Source: Funneliformis mosseae
Taxonomy: Eukaryota; Glomeromycota; Glomeromycetes; Glomerales; Glomeraceae
DNA: 16,127 bases
Reading direction: 5' to 3'
Assembly (NCBI GenBank): GCA_910592005.1
Contig: CAJVPP010002147.1
Span: 1 to 16,127 of the forward strand
The notes under the pieces were generated by a model, which saw nothing but the letters and a program-made list of their open reading frames with translations, was not told the origin of the DNA and did no database searches. Positions 9,435 through 16,127 of the stretch are shown one piece after another. Made by a program: the position numbers and the translations under genes. Positions within the stretch are counted from its first letter, which is position 1; the number at the start of each line of letters is the position of its first letter.

Positions 9435-9519
9435 GTATGTGCCTAATTTTACTAAAGTAATTTGTAACAATTGAAAATTTACGACATACCGACCTTTTAT
9501 TTCCATTTTTAAATAACAG
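9435..9519 (+). other. Argonaute intron 3
   Basis: An 85-bp intron, AGAT|GTATGT to AAATAACAG|GTG, splitting a Cys codon. The join reads EAVR-C-ACASLDANYKPS, as expected for the segment after the second catalytic position. Confidence 0.9.
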
Positions 9520-10004
9520 GTGCATGTGCATCACTTGATGCGAATTATAAACCGTCCATAACCTTTGTGGTTGTAAAGTCACGTCATCACACTCGTCTTT
9601 TCCCTAAGGATAAGAAAGATTCAGATAGGACAGGAAACTGTCTGGTTGGTACAGTTGTTGAATCAACAATAACGCACCCTTTCGAATTTGACTTTTATCT
9701 TCAGAGACACGCTGCAACACAAGGAGCTTCGCGTCCAACACATTATTACGTATTGTGTGATGAAAACCGATTCAATGCCGATTCAATTCAAACTTTATCA
9801 TACAATTTATGTTATTCGTTTGCGCGATGTACGCGTGCAGTTTTTATTGTCCCACCAGTATATTACGCGCATTTAGTTTGTTGTAGGGCCAGATTTCATT
9901 CGCGAAATGAAAATTGGAGCGATCAAGATCCAGAAAGTGGGGTTCTTGTATCATCTTTTGGTATGGTGAAACCTAATTTACAAAAAGTTATGTACTTTAT
10001 ATAG

Positions 10005-11178
10005 AGAATTGTCCCGAAATTATTCGAATGGGTTTATCTTTAATTCTGTATATATATATATATGTTTCTTTATATAGTCATTGGTATGTTGTAGAAATAT
10101 TTTTGTAAATTAGAATTTTGAGACAAATTATTGATATTATCTAGTATTTGATACAATATATTATGAATAAATATACAGTATGTGTTTAGATTCATTACTG
10201 ATTTTGTTAAAACTAATGAGCTATGTACAATTGAACTCGCCCAAATTTAGTCCGACTTTTTCAAGTTTTACAAACATAAAAATGGAAGAGGGTGAAACCC
10301 TAACGCCATACTTTTAAATCAGCTCGATTAAGAAAGAGATAAGTATTGAAAAATGTTCATTAATGTCTCGGTTCTTCTTTAAGTAAAACTTGAAATTCTT
10401 TCTTGATGTAATGTAATTTTATCACAGATTAGAACTTTTAATCCAAGGGATTTGTTAATCAAATGTTGTTTGAATTAATAATGACCTATTTAACTGTTGG
10501 TCATATCATCAGTATCTCGAAATCAAGTATGATTGTTCAAAGATCCACTTATTGATTATATTGGGTACTTCATCAATGAATTTTCTTCATATTTATAACA
10601 GAGAAGATAAATCCTTCCAATGTCATTCTTTCCTCATTCAATTGATTAAACCGCCAGTTTACTGGAGAATGTGCTAACTCCCGAATCTAAAATTACAAGT
10701 AAATCTTGTTAGTAGATCCCTTATTTCAATTAAATACCCAAGCATCTATAAGCTATTTATTTAGCTTAGGTAAGTCTTGGAATGCAAGATAAATTCCCTC
10801 TGTCAAAATCATAATCTGTTATAAGTCTCCTTGAATAGGTTCTAAATCAAATGATTGCAGACGAAAGCTTTCTTCCAATGCTTAGAATGGATAACGAATA
10901 CCGTTATTTGATCCTGAACCTTTTTAAATGAACGGCAAATTTGACCTTTTAGTCTTTAAATTAGCTCATTCTTAATTAGAGGATTGCTTCCTTTCTACAA
11001 TCATGGCATTTTTTGACTCTGAGCGAAAATATATGACTTGTGATCTTCTTAGATAATGTTTTAACGACAGAACGCTTTTTTTAGTATAATAAAACCTTTG
11101 AGATATTTTCCTTGTTTACTCATTCCAATTCTCTTGATTGAATATTAATTTCGCTTATTATTCTTGGCTATTTTCTAG
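10005..11178. other. Argonaute 3' flank and intergenic stretch, no intact gene
   Basis: Begins with the Argonaute 3' UTR, which has a short (TA)n run at about 10048-10062 and AATAAA at 10166-10171. Farther on, a plus-strand frame at about 10475-10670 stays open for roughly 60 codons and then meets stops. I recognise no family and see comparable scraps on the other strand, so I call no gene. Confidence 0.5.
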
Positions 11179-11480
11179 TAGGAAAAAAAAGTCGATAAAT
11201 CAAAATCACGAACTGAGAGGATTTGATGAAATTCCAGATATTTCATATATTTTAGAGGAAGGTGAGTAAGGAATGTTTCAAATTGTAAAGTCAAAAGTGA
11301 GATATTAATAGTTTTACAATATTATTTCTACAATATAAAACTCTTTTTATAGGGTTTATAATTGATACATATGCCTTGATTATGTTAATCAATACCATTG
11401 TTAATTATGGAATTTTCTGCAGCGATAAATTTTGTTTAATTCCGATACTGAAATGTGACCGATTTATATCTAAATATTAG
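11179..11480 (+). other. Possible two-exon coding remnant, unrecognised
   Basis: After a TTTTCTAG acceptor (ends 11178) an 83-nt candidate exon reads RKKKSINQNHELRGFDEI and then PDISYILEE. It stops at a strong GTGAGT donor (11262). A TTTTTATAG acceptor ends at 11352, and the next segment continues in phase (FIIDTYALIMLINTIVNYG) for 41 codons to TAG at 11478-11480. The 91-bp intron size fits this genome. No domain is recognised and no start exon is secure: a candidate upstream piece around 11055-11084 needs an unconvincing donor. It could be chance in a long stretch or the end of a decayed gene. Confidence 0.25.
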
Positions 11481-12496
11481 TTAGTTTAATTTAAAAAAAA
11501 AATTGGTTAGCATTTTAAGTGTTAAAAATGAAAAATTTTATTATAAAAATTATTTCCCTTATCTTTTAAAATAAATGTTCAAAGAGGCATCTTTGCCTGC
11601 AAATGAATAAAAAATATTAATTAGTTGGATTTTTAATATTAATCTTTATGGACACAGCACTTTATAATGGTTAAAGCTCTTAAGAGGAAATCTTGATTTC
11701 TTATTAATGAGCGTGATGTTTAATTAGAGATTAGAATCAGTTCAAACCTCTACGTTTAATAGATTCATATCACAAAATTAGATTTCTATTATTACCAAAT
11801 CCATTGTTACAACGAAAGGAAAAAATTAAAGAAATGTGTTAAATGTGTAACTGAAATTTAGGATAGAAATTTCTTTTTATTATTGAATCAGAATTCTATT
11901 TCATTTTTCAAGAAGCCACTATAAGACGAGTTACACTCTTAACAGAATTTAACTTGAAAGGTGTTGATTTTTTAGCTTTAACAATAATGACCATTTATAC
12001 CCATTCATATTTAATATAATATTATAAATTTTATTTTATTTTATTTTACTTTTTTTTTAATTTCCTTAAAATTTTCTTTTTAATTAATTAGGTTTAATAT
12101 TTAACTATGTTATTGAGAAATCGAAACTAAAATATTAGTAGGATATATTAATATTCTTAAACTTTTATTTACCATTTTTTAGGAAGCACACTATCTAAGA
12201 AGAGGACAAATTAGTGGTTGGTTAAGAAGTTAAATGTTATAATTAATGCATTTTTCATTTTTTCAATCTTATATTCCCAGCATTGATTCCGACTCCTTTG
12301 TCCTTTTTGTTAAATTTACAAAATTTATTTTATTGTATAATATTCCATATAATAAAAAAAAATATTTGTGAAAAAAAGAAATTCTAATTAAAAAGGGAAT
12401 GAAATTTAAATTAACCCACCAAAACTCGAGATTTATGATCAAATACAAACATTGAGTATTAAATAAATGAATCATTAGAACCTAAGAAATATAGTA
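11481..12496. other. AT-rich intergenic stretch, no gene seen
   Basis: No frame with coding character, RNA gene or distinct repeat on either strand was recognised. Confidence 0.55.
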
Positions 12497-12840
12497 TCAT
12501 CAGACATCTTAAGAGGAACTTTAACTACTTAGCTACTGGCCCAAAATACGCTCATCTATAATGAAAGAAAATGTTGTAACATAGCTGACCAACTTGACAT
12601 AGATGAATACATTTAGGCATATTCTTCTAGAGCGGACCACCCATTAGCACTAACCAGAATCAAGTTAGATTTCTCAGAATAAACATTTCATTTAAGTACA
12701 TTAATAAGCGAATAGACAGACTGGGAGCTCATTACCAGCAGATACAGCCCTGTATATAGGTATCCTCATTGAAATTTGAAGCTTATAAATCTCGAGTTTA
12801 AAACGAAGGGAAGCGATAAGTTAAAAAGAGTAACCTAAAG
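12497..12840 (+). pseudogene. Possible decayed coding segment, unrecognised
   Basis: One frame (codons beginning at 12497) reads protein-like sequence interrupted by about five stops: pieces include NERKCCNIADQLDIDEYI, AYSSRADHPLALTRIKLDF and DWELITSRYSPVYRYPH. GC content here is clearly above the flanks. I recognise no family. The stops are TAG, TAG, TAA, TAG and TGA, each one C-to-T step from Gln or Arg codons, which fits decay by transition but does not prove it. Confidence 0.25.
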
Positions 12841-13019
12841 AAAAATCGAATTGTTTGTTAAATTATTAGTAAACCCTATGTTATAGTTTGGTACATCAAA
12901 TACTTATAATATTTATTATTAACATCGTCTGCATTGAATTTTATTTAATTGACTCGAAGTATGCTGCTGTAAATTATTCAAAAAGTAAAGAAGTATATTG
13001 TAGAGAATTAAAAAGATAT

Positions 13020-13092
13020 GATCACATGCCTTAGTTTTAGAAAAATGGTAAAGCCATGATCCGTGACTGTGCTAAAATAAAGTCATGTGATC
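13020..13092. repeat. 21-bp inverted repeat (stem-loop)
   Basis: Arms 13020-13040 and 13072-13092 pair at 18 of 21 positions, with the outer nine bases (GATCACATG) perfect, around a 31-nt spacer. It sits within the candidate LTR region and could be an LTR hairpin or a separate miniature repeat. Confidence 0.65.
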
Positions 13093-13106
13093 TAAATAAT
13101 CGACAT

Positions 13107-13133
13107 AGTTGATGAAGTTGACGAAGTTGACAG
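13107..13133. repeat. 9-bp tandem repeat x3 (AGTTGAYGA)
   Basis: Three adjacent near-identical units, AGTTGATGA, AGTTGACGA and AGTTGACAG. Confidence 0.7.
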
Positions 13134-13179
13134 AGTTTCTAAAGTTGTCAACATTAATCAAGTAGATATATTAGATAAA

Positions 13180-13320
13180 TAGGTTATATTTATTATATTT
13201 ATTAATTATATCTTATTTATTATATATATTATATTTATCATAATTATATTATCTGTTCTCTTTATTATATTTGTTATAGTTGATTTTATATTATTTTATT
13301 TTTATATAAATATCTTGTAT
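13180..13320. repeat. TTATTATAT low-complexity tract
   Basis: About 140 bases almost entirely of TTATTATA-type words, part of the candidate LTR region. No other feature is seen in it. Confidence 0.6.
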
Positions 13321-13555
13321 TTTCTCTTGAGTCAAAAAGTAATTCAAGTTGAGGTTTTAGGATAAACTAAGAGTTCAATAAAGGAATTATTAAATTCATT
13401 TACTATTGCCTTTTATTGTGTCTTCATATAAGCGTGATTGTGATATTGTCTTGTATTTAATTCGATGTATTGAATTAAAAGTTTATCGATTAAGTTTACA
13501 GATACCAAGCTAACAAAAGTGGTGATTACTGCCAAGACTTCTAGCTTTTTAGTGG

Positions 13556-13974
13556 ATGAGTTTTGATCTCTACCTTACATTACAACAAAATCATATTCAA
13601 AAACACTCTGAAAACAGAAGTTACTTATCAACCAACTACACTTGTATAATTTGCTATCCACCTCCAGAAGAAGTATCTTACCATTCAAACATTTTTGAAA
13701 TTGGATTAGCATTGAATTTGGTGCTCTTGTATATACTGGAAAAACAGTAATCTTGTTTGATCAGTATTAATAACATTTTAGTGAATTACAACTCATTAAA
13801 ACTCTAAAAAGAGAAGCCAAATTATTGTTATATAGTTTAACCTTTGTTAACCCTTTTGACATCAGATTTGATTTTGACTTCATTGCTATTCATATATTAG
13901 AAGAATCTTATTATTCAATCAACTTTGAACGTCCTATAGCAACCGAATTACAACCTTTAATACTCTCTCATTAG
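13556..13974 (+). pseudogene. Decayed coding pieces between candidate PBS and gag
   Basis: A frame from ATG 13556 reads 64 codons (SFDLYLTLQQNHIQKHS, CIICYPPPEEVSYHSN) to TAA at 13748-13750. Near its end another frame looks more protein-like (EFGALVYTGKTVILFDQY to TAA), suggesting a frame change near 13700. A third frame, 13774-13974, stays open for about 65 codons (KTLKREAKLLLYSL, SYYSINFERPIATELQP) and stops shortly before gag. I recognise no domain. The position suggests leader or an extra ORF of the retroelement, in ruins. Confidence 0.35.
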
Positions 13975-14000
13975 AACCCTCAAGAAGAAACATAATAGAC

Positions 14001-14411
14001 GTGGATCAATTTAATACTTTCATTACCCAGCTCACAAATTCTATCAATCAACTCATTCAGGAAGTCCAAAACAGACCTCCACTCCAGCTACTAAAGAGAG
14101 AAACCAATTTAGTTCCAGTAAAACGCTTCTCAGAAAAAAGTGTAAAGGATCTATCTGATTGGATTACCCATTTTGAGAAAGCTGTGAAAGCTAACAACTG
14201 GAATAATAAAAGAATGGTCAAAATTACTGGAGGATTCCTCGATCATGTAGCCGCTGATTGGTATGAGGATACTACATTTGTTTAAAGTTAGAGAGTTGCA
14301 GATGATAAAGATAGTGCTGAAACCTTTGTGTTCAAATTCGTAAACTATTTCTTTATGATTGAACAACAAAACAAATGGCACTATGAATTCAATGATATTC
14401 TTCAACACTAG
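14001..14411 (+). pseudogene. Ty3/Gypsy-type Gag (capsid N-terminal) fragment, broken
   Basis: Gag forms the particle that packages the retroelement RNA. The frame opens MDQFNTFITQLTNSINQLI if read from GTG at 14001 (the usual ATG is not there, and TAA-TAG lie just upstream), has a short coiled-coil-like Gln/Leu start, and continues through VKRFSEKSVKDLSDWITHFE and AADWYED, the pattern of the retrotransposon Gag family (a short acidic-aromatic W...F segment, then an A..W helix). TAA (14283-14285) and TAG (14289-14291) interrupt it; the same frame then resumes with ETFVFKFVNYFFMIEQQNKW to TAG at 14409-14411. No zinc knuckle and no pol follow: the element is truncated and repeats begin at once. 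Confidence 0.75.
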
Positions 14412-14424
14412 TCGAAATAGTCCA

Positions 14425-14462
14425 AATCGGCTAAAAATTGGATGGCCAATTTTAGGCTGATT
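14425..14462. repeat. 17-bp imperfect palindrome at the start of the ~100-bp repeat block
   Basis: Arms 14425-14441 and 14446-14462 match at 14 of 17 positions around the 4-nt loop ATGG. The right arm is the inverse of the AATCAGCCTAAAATT core found in the tandem copies downstream. Confidence 0.7.
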
Positions 14463-14850
14463 TTGATACTATTTATGTCTGATTTGCCATATTTTTCAAT
14501 CGACACAAATAGGTGCTGATAAACGCTGATCGACTCCAATCGAATATGGCTATTCAAAACTTAAATTCAACTATAAATCAGCCTAAAACTGGTCTCAATT
14601 CAGCAACAATTCAGACGTTAATAGACGCCGATTGATCCCAATCGGACATGGCCATTCGGAACTTAAATAACCATAAATCAGCCTAAAATTAGCCTCAATT
14701 CAGCAACAATTTAGACGCCGATAGACTCCAATCGTACAAGCAATTCAACCATAAATCAGCCAAAATTAGCCTCAATTCAGAATCAATTCGGCAACAATTT
14801 AGACGTTGATCGATGCCAATTGACTCCAATCAGATAAGCAATTCAACATC
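14425..14850. repeat. Degenerate ~90-102-bp tandem repeat with the first copy inverted
   Basis: Landmarks recur in the same order: GACTCCAATCG (about 14532, 14634, 14724, 14822), ATAAATCAGCC (about 14573, 14672, 14751) and CTCAATTCAGCAACAAT (14593, 14693, and an expanded form from 14771). The segment 14425-14505 contains the same landmarks in reverse order and complement (GGCTGATTT, GCCATAT, CAATCG). One inverted copy therefore faces about three and a half direct copies. The arrangement suits the end of a DNA element with subterminal repeats or a recombined satellite; no coding content. Confidence 0.7.
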
Positions 14851-15167
14851 AATAATTGGTACATTTTATTTATTAAATTTATTAAATATTAAATTTTATT
14901 AATAAAAAAACCTAATATAAATTTGCAAAAATATAACAAAATATCACTAAAATCTACTGATTAATTTTCTATTAAAAATATAATAATAAAATAATAAAAT
15001 CTGATTCATTTTCTCACAAAATCCCTTTAAATCATCCTAAATATAGATAAATAAATAATATATGATAAAAATATGATCCATTCTTTCTGAAATCGACCAA
15101 AAAATGTAAAAATAATAAATATAAAATGTAGTAAATAGAAAAATCAACCCAAAATCACTCTAAAAAT
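14851..15167. other. AT-rich spacer with degenerate minisatellite units
   Basis: Very AT-rich, no gene. From about 15000 the words CTGATTCATTTTCTCACAAAATC and GATCCATTC...AAATCGACCAAAAAATGTAAA recur loosely and look like heavily decayed units of the minisatellite that follows. Confidence 0.5.
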
Positions 15168-15763
15168 GTAGATAATTATTAAAATTGATCCGTTTTCACC
15201 CCAAAATCGCCCAAAAAAATGTAAAGATAATTATTAAAATTGACCTGTTCCCACCCCAAATTGCCCAAAAAAAATGTAAAAAATAATTATTAAAATCGAC
15301 CTGTTTCCACCCCAAATCACCCAAAAAAAAACGTAAAGATAATTATTAAAATTGACCTGTTCCTACCCAAATCGCCCAAAAAAACGTAAAGATAATTATT
15401 AAAATCAACCCATTTCCACCCCAAATTGCCCAAAAAAATGTAAAAAATAATTATTAAAATCAATCTGTTTCCACCCCAAATCACCCAAAAAAATATAAAG
15501 ATAATTATTAAAATTGACCTGTTCCTACCCAAATCGCCTAAAAAAAATGTAAGGATAATTTTTAAAATTGACTCGTTTCCACTCCAAATCACCCAAAAAA
15601 ACGTAAAGATAATTATTAAAATTGACCCGTTTCTACCCCAAATCGCTCAAAAAAAATGTAAAGATAATTATTAAAATCAACCTGTTTCCACCCCTTAATC
15701 ACCTAAAAAAACGTAAAAATAATTATTAAAATCGATCCGTTCCCACCCCAAATCACCCAAAAA
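15168..15763. repeat. ~54-bp minisatellite, 11 units
   Basis: Eleven tandem units of 52 to 57 bp, each built as GTAAAGATAATTATTAAAAT, then TGACCTGTTYCCACCCC, then AAATCRCCCAAAAAA. Units 2-4 and 5-7 share the same order of variants (unit 3 and 6 with GTAAAAAATAA, unit 4 and 7 with GTTCCTACCCAAATCGCC, the latter 162 bp apart), so a three-unit block was duplicated. Minus-strand translation shows a periodic hydrophobic frame only because the unit is near a multiple of three. Confidence 0.9.
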
Positions 15764-15767
15764 TTCA

Positions 15768-16067
15768 TCATTTGCTATCATCTATTACGGGATCATTATC
15801 TTCTTCAGCAACAGATGAAACCTCCTTTTTGACTTTGATATATTCCTCTATTTCTGTTACATATTCTTCTGCAGTTGTAACTCCTGCTTCGACCTCAGTA
15901 TTATAGACTGCACTAAGTAGTGCTTTATATAATCACTTTGGAGCATTATAGGGATGTAAACAGTCATAATGCTATACATCATCATTGTATTTTCTCTTTC
16001 GTTGAATTTGAGATAATGATGTTGTAGTAGCATAAGGATCGAGTACCTTTCTCAGTAAATTTTTCAG
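15768..16067 (-). pseudogene. Terminal exon of an unrecognised protein with two in-frame stops
   Basis: On the minus strand a pyrimidine-rich TTTTCTTCTTTTAG (ends 16068) precedes a 100-codon frame that begins LKNLLRKVLDPYATTTSLS and ends DPVIDDSK with TGA at 15770-15768. TAG (15974-15972) after 31 codons and TGA (15935-15933) after 44 interrupt it. The last part (TEVEAGVTTAEEYVTEIE, KVKKEVSSVAEEDND) is acidic and clearly protein-like, and the middle (HYDCLHPYNAPK, LYKALLSAVYN) stays in frame across both stops. I recognise no family. Each stop is one C/G-to-T/A step from a sense codon (CAG, TGG). The rest lies beyond the right edge. Confidence 0.5.
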
Positions 16068-16127
16068 CTAAAAGAAGAAAATAATTAGTGGAATATACTA
16101 AATAAATTCGAAATATGCTAAATTAGA
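16068..16127 (-). other. Partial intron upstream of the minus-strand exon
   Basis: The minus-strand sequence holds CTAAT about 20 bases before the TTTTCTTCTTTTAG acceptor, a plausible branch site. The donor is outside the window. Confidence 0.4.

Larger units (their letters stand above)
7237..10004 (+). pseudogene. Argonaute-like protein gene, four exons, two frameshifts, slicer tetrad altered
   Basis: Argonautes bind small RNAs and silence matching transcripts. Exons are 7237-7659, 7743-8284, 8400-9434 and 9520-10004; with two missing bases they total 829 codons, a usual Argonaute length. Domain order is complete: N (RIRANFFEI, HHYDVIITPEV), L1 (VGRSFYT, LEIWQGYRQSVRPTPGRM), PAZ (from about 8035, PFLPCVVVRRDLYLPLEVC), MID (LCILPNTGVPLYAEIK, VATQCVQS, LCLKMNVKLGG) and PIWI, ending in the typical MYF-x tail. 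The guide 5'-phosphate residues (Y and K of YAEIK, Q of TQCVQ, the lysines of LKMNVK) are kept. The catalytic tetrad is not: D1 is Cys (TGC, 9156-9158 in MGACVSHP), E is kept (9279-9281), D2 is Asn (AAC, 9374-9376 in FYRNGVS), and H is kept (9870-9872, YYAHLV). One base is missing near 7651-7656 and one near 9299-9302. AATAAA follows at 10166-10171. A sequencing artefact for the frame breaks cannot be excluded. Confidence 0.9.
12999..14411 (+). mobile_element. Decayed Ty3/Gypsy-like LTR retroelement fragment
   Basis: Bounded on the right by the end of a broken gag and on the left, tentatively, by TGTAGAG at 12999. Between them lie an LTR-like segment with AATAAA (13377-13382), a possible end at CTAACA (about 13513), a possible primer-binding site TGGTGATTACTGCC from about 13521, and decayed coding pieces. 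Only gag is well supported; no protease, reverse transcriptase or integrase and no second LTR are in the window. Confidence 0.45.

Noticed and set aside
9297..9582. Two minus-strand frames near Argonaute intron 3
   Set aside because: Antisense to exon 3, intron 3 and exon 4; no independent support.
9688..9876. 62-codon plus-strand frame inside exon 4
   Set aside because: Alternative frame of the PIWI-coding exon.
12269..12475. 68-codon minus-strand frame
   Set aside because: Phe/Ile/Asn-rich low-complexity composition typical of chance frames in AT-rich DNA; no motif.
15317..15592. 91-codon open frame on the minus strand with repeating hydrophobic units
   Set aside because: It is the translation of the ~54-bp minisatellite, whose unit length is close to a multiple of three; no start context and no non-repetitive part.
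15168..15763. CRISPR-like array
   Set aside because: The units are contiguous and vary throughout; there are no unique spacers, and the window is eukaryotic.

Overview
The window looks like a piece of a very AT-rich, intron-containing fungal nuclear genome. Introns are short (83 to 115 bp) with GT...AG ends, homopolymers are abundant, and between the genes lie relics of several transposon classes plus tandem repeats. The Argonaute gene, the MINPP-type phosphatase end and the family of Gag and Helitron relics together suggest an arbuscular mycorrhizal fungus (Glomeromycotina, Rhizophagus-like). That assignment is inference from protein resemblance and composition, not a database result.

Layout. 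(1) 2-431, plus strand: the last two exons of a histidine phosphatase (branch 2) most like multiple inositol polyphosphate phosphatase, cut by the left edge. Its HAE-type catalytic motif reads HSY. (2) 432-6721: about 6 kb with no intact gene. It holds a small GC-rich island with a GCTGCAG triplet (1726-1746), a G-rich/C-poor degenerate tract (2196-2690), a frameshifted Helitron N-terminal relic on the minus strand (4827-5278) and a compact 47-bp foldback sequence (6233-6279). (3) 6722-6871: a pogo/Tigger-like miniature inverted-repeat sequence just upstream of the main gene. (4) 7237-10004, plus strand: a four-exon Argonaute gene. All domains can be read, but two single-base losses break the frame, and two of the four slicer residues are replaced (expected D-E-D-H, found C-E-N-H), while the residues that hold the guide 5' phosphate are kept. 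(5) 10005-12998: no intact gene; a few weak coding-like tracts. (6) 12999-14411: a decayed Ty3/Gypsy-like retroelement with a possible LTR, possible primer-binding site and a broken gag. (7) 14425-14850: a roughly 100-bp tandem repeat whose first copy is inverted. (8) 15168-15763: an 11-copy ~54-bp minisatellite with a three-unit higher-order pattern. (9) 15768-16067, minus strand: a terminal exon of an unrecognised protein with two in-frame stops, preceded by a good splice acceptor.

How it fits together. There is no operon-like cooperation here. The main biological interest is an Argonaute copy that has lost slicer chemistry and reading frame, sitting among relics of the mobile elements that RNA silencing normally restrains. 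The simplest reading is a decaying member of an expanded Argonaute family. The alternative is a slicer-dead but expressed guide-binding protein, with the frame breaks being assembly errors. A 50-codon upstream ORF overlaps the Argonaute start codon and could matter if the gene is expressed.
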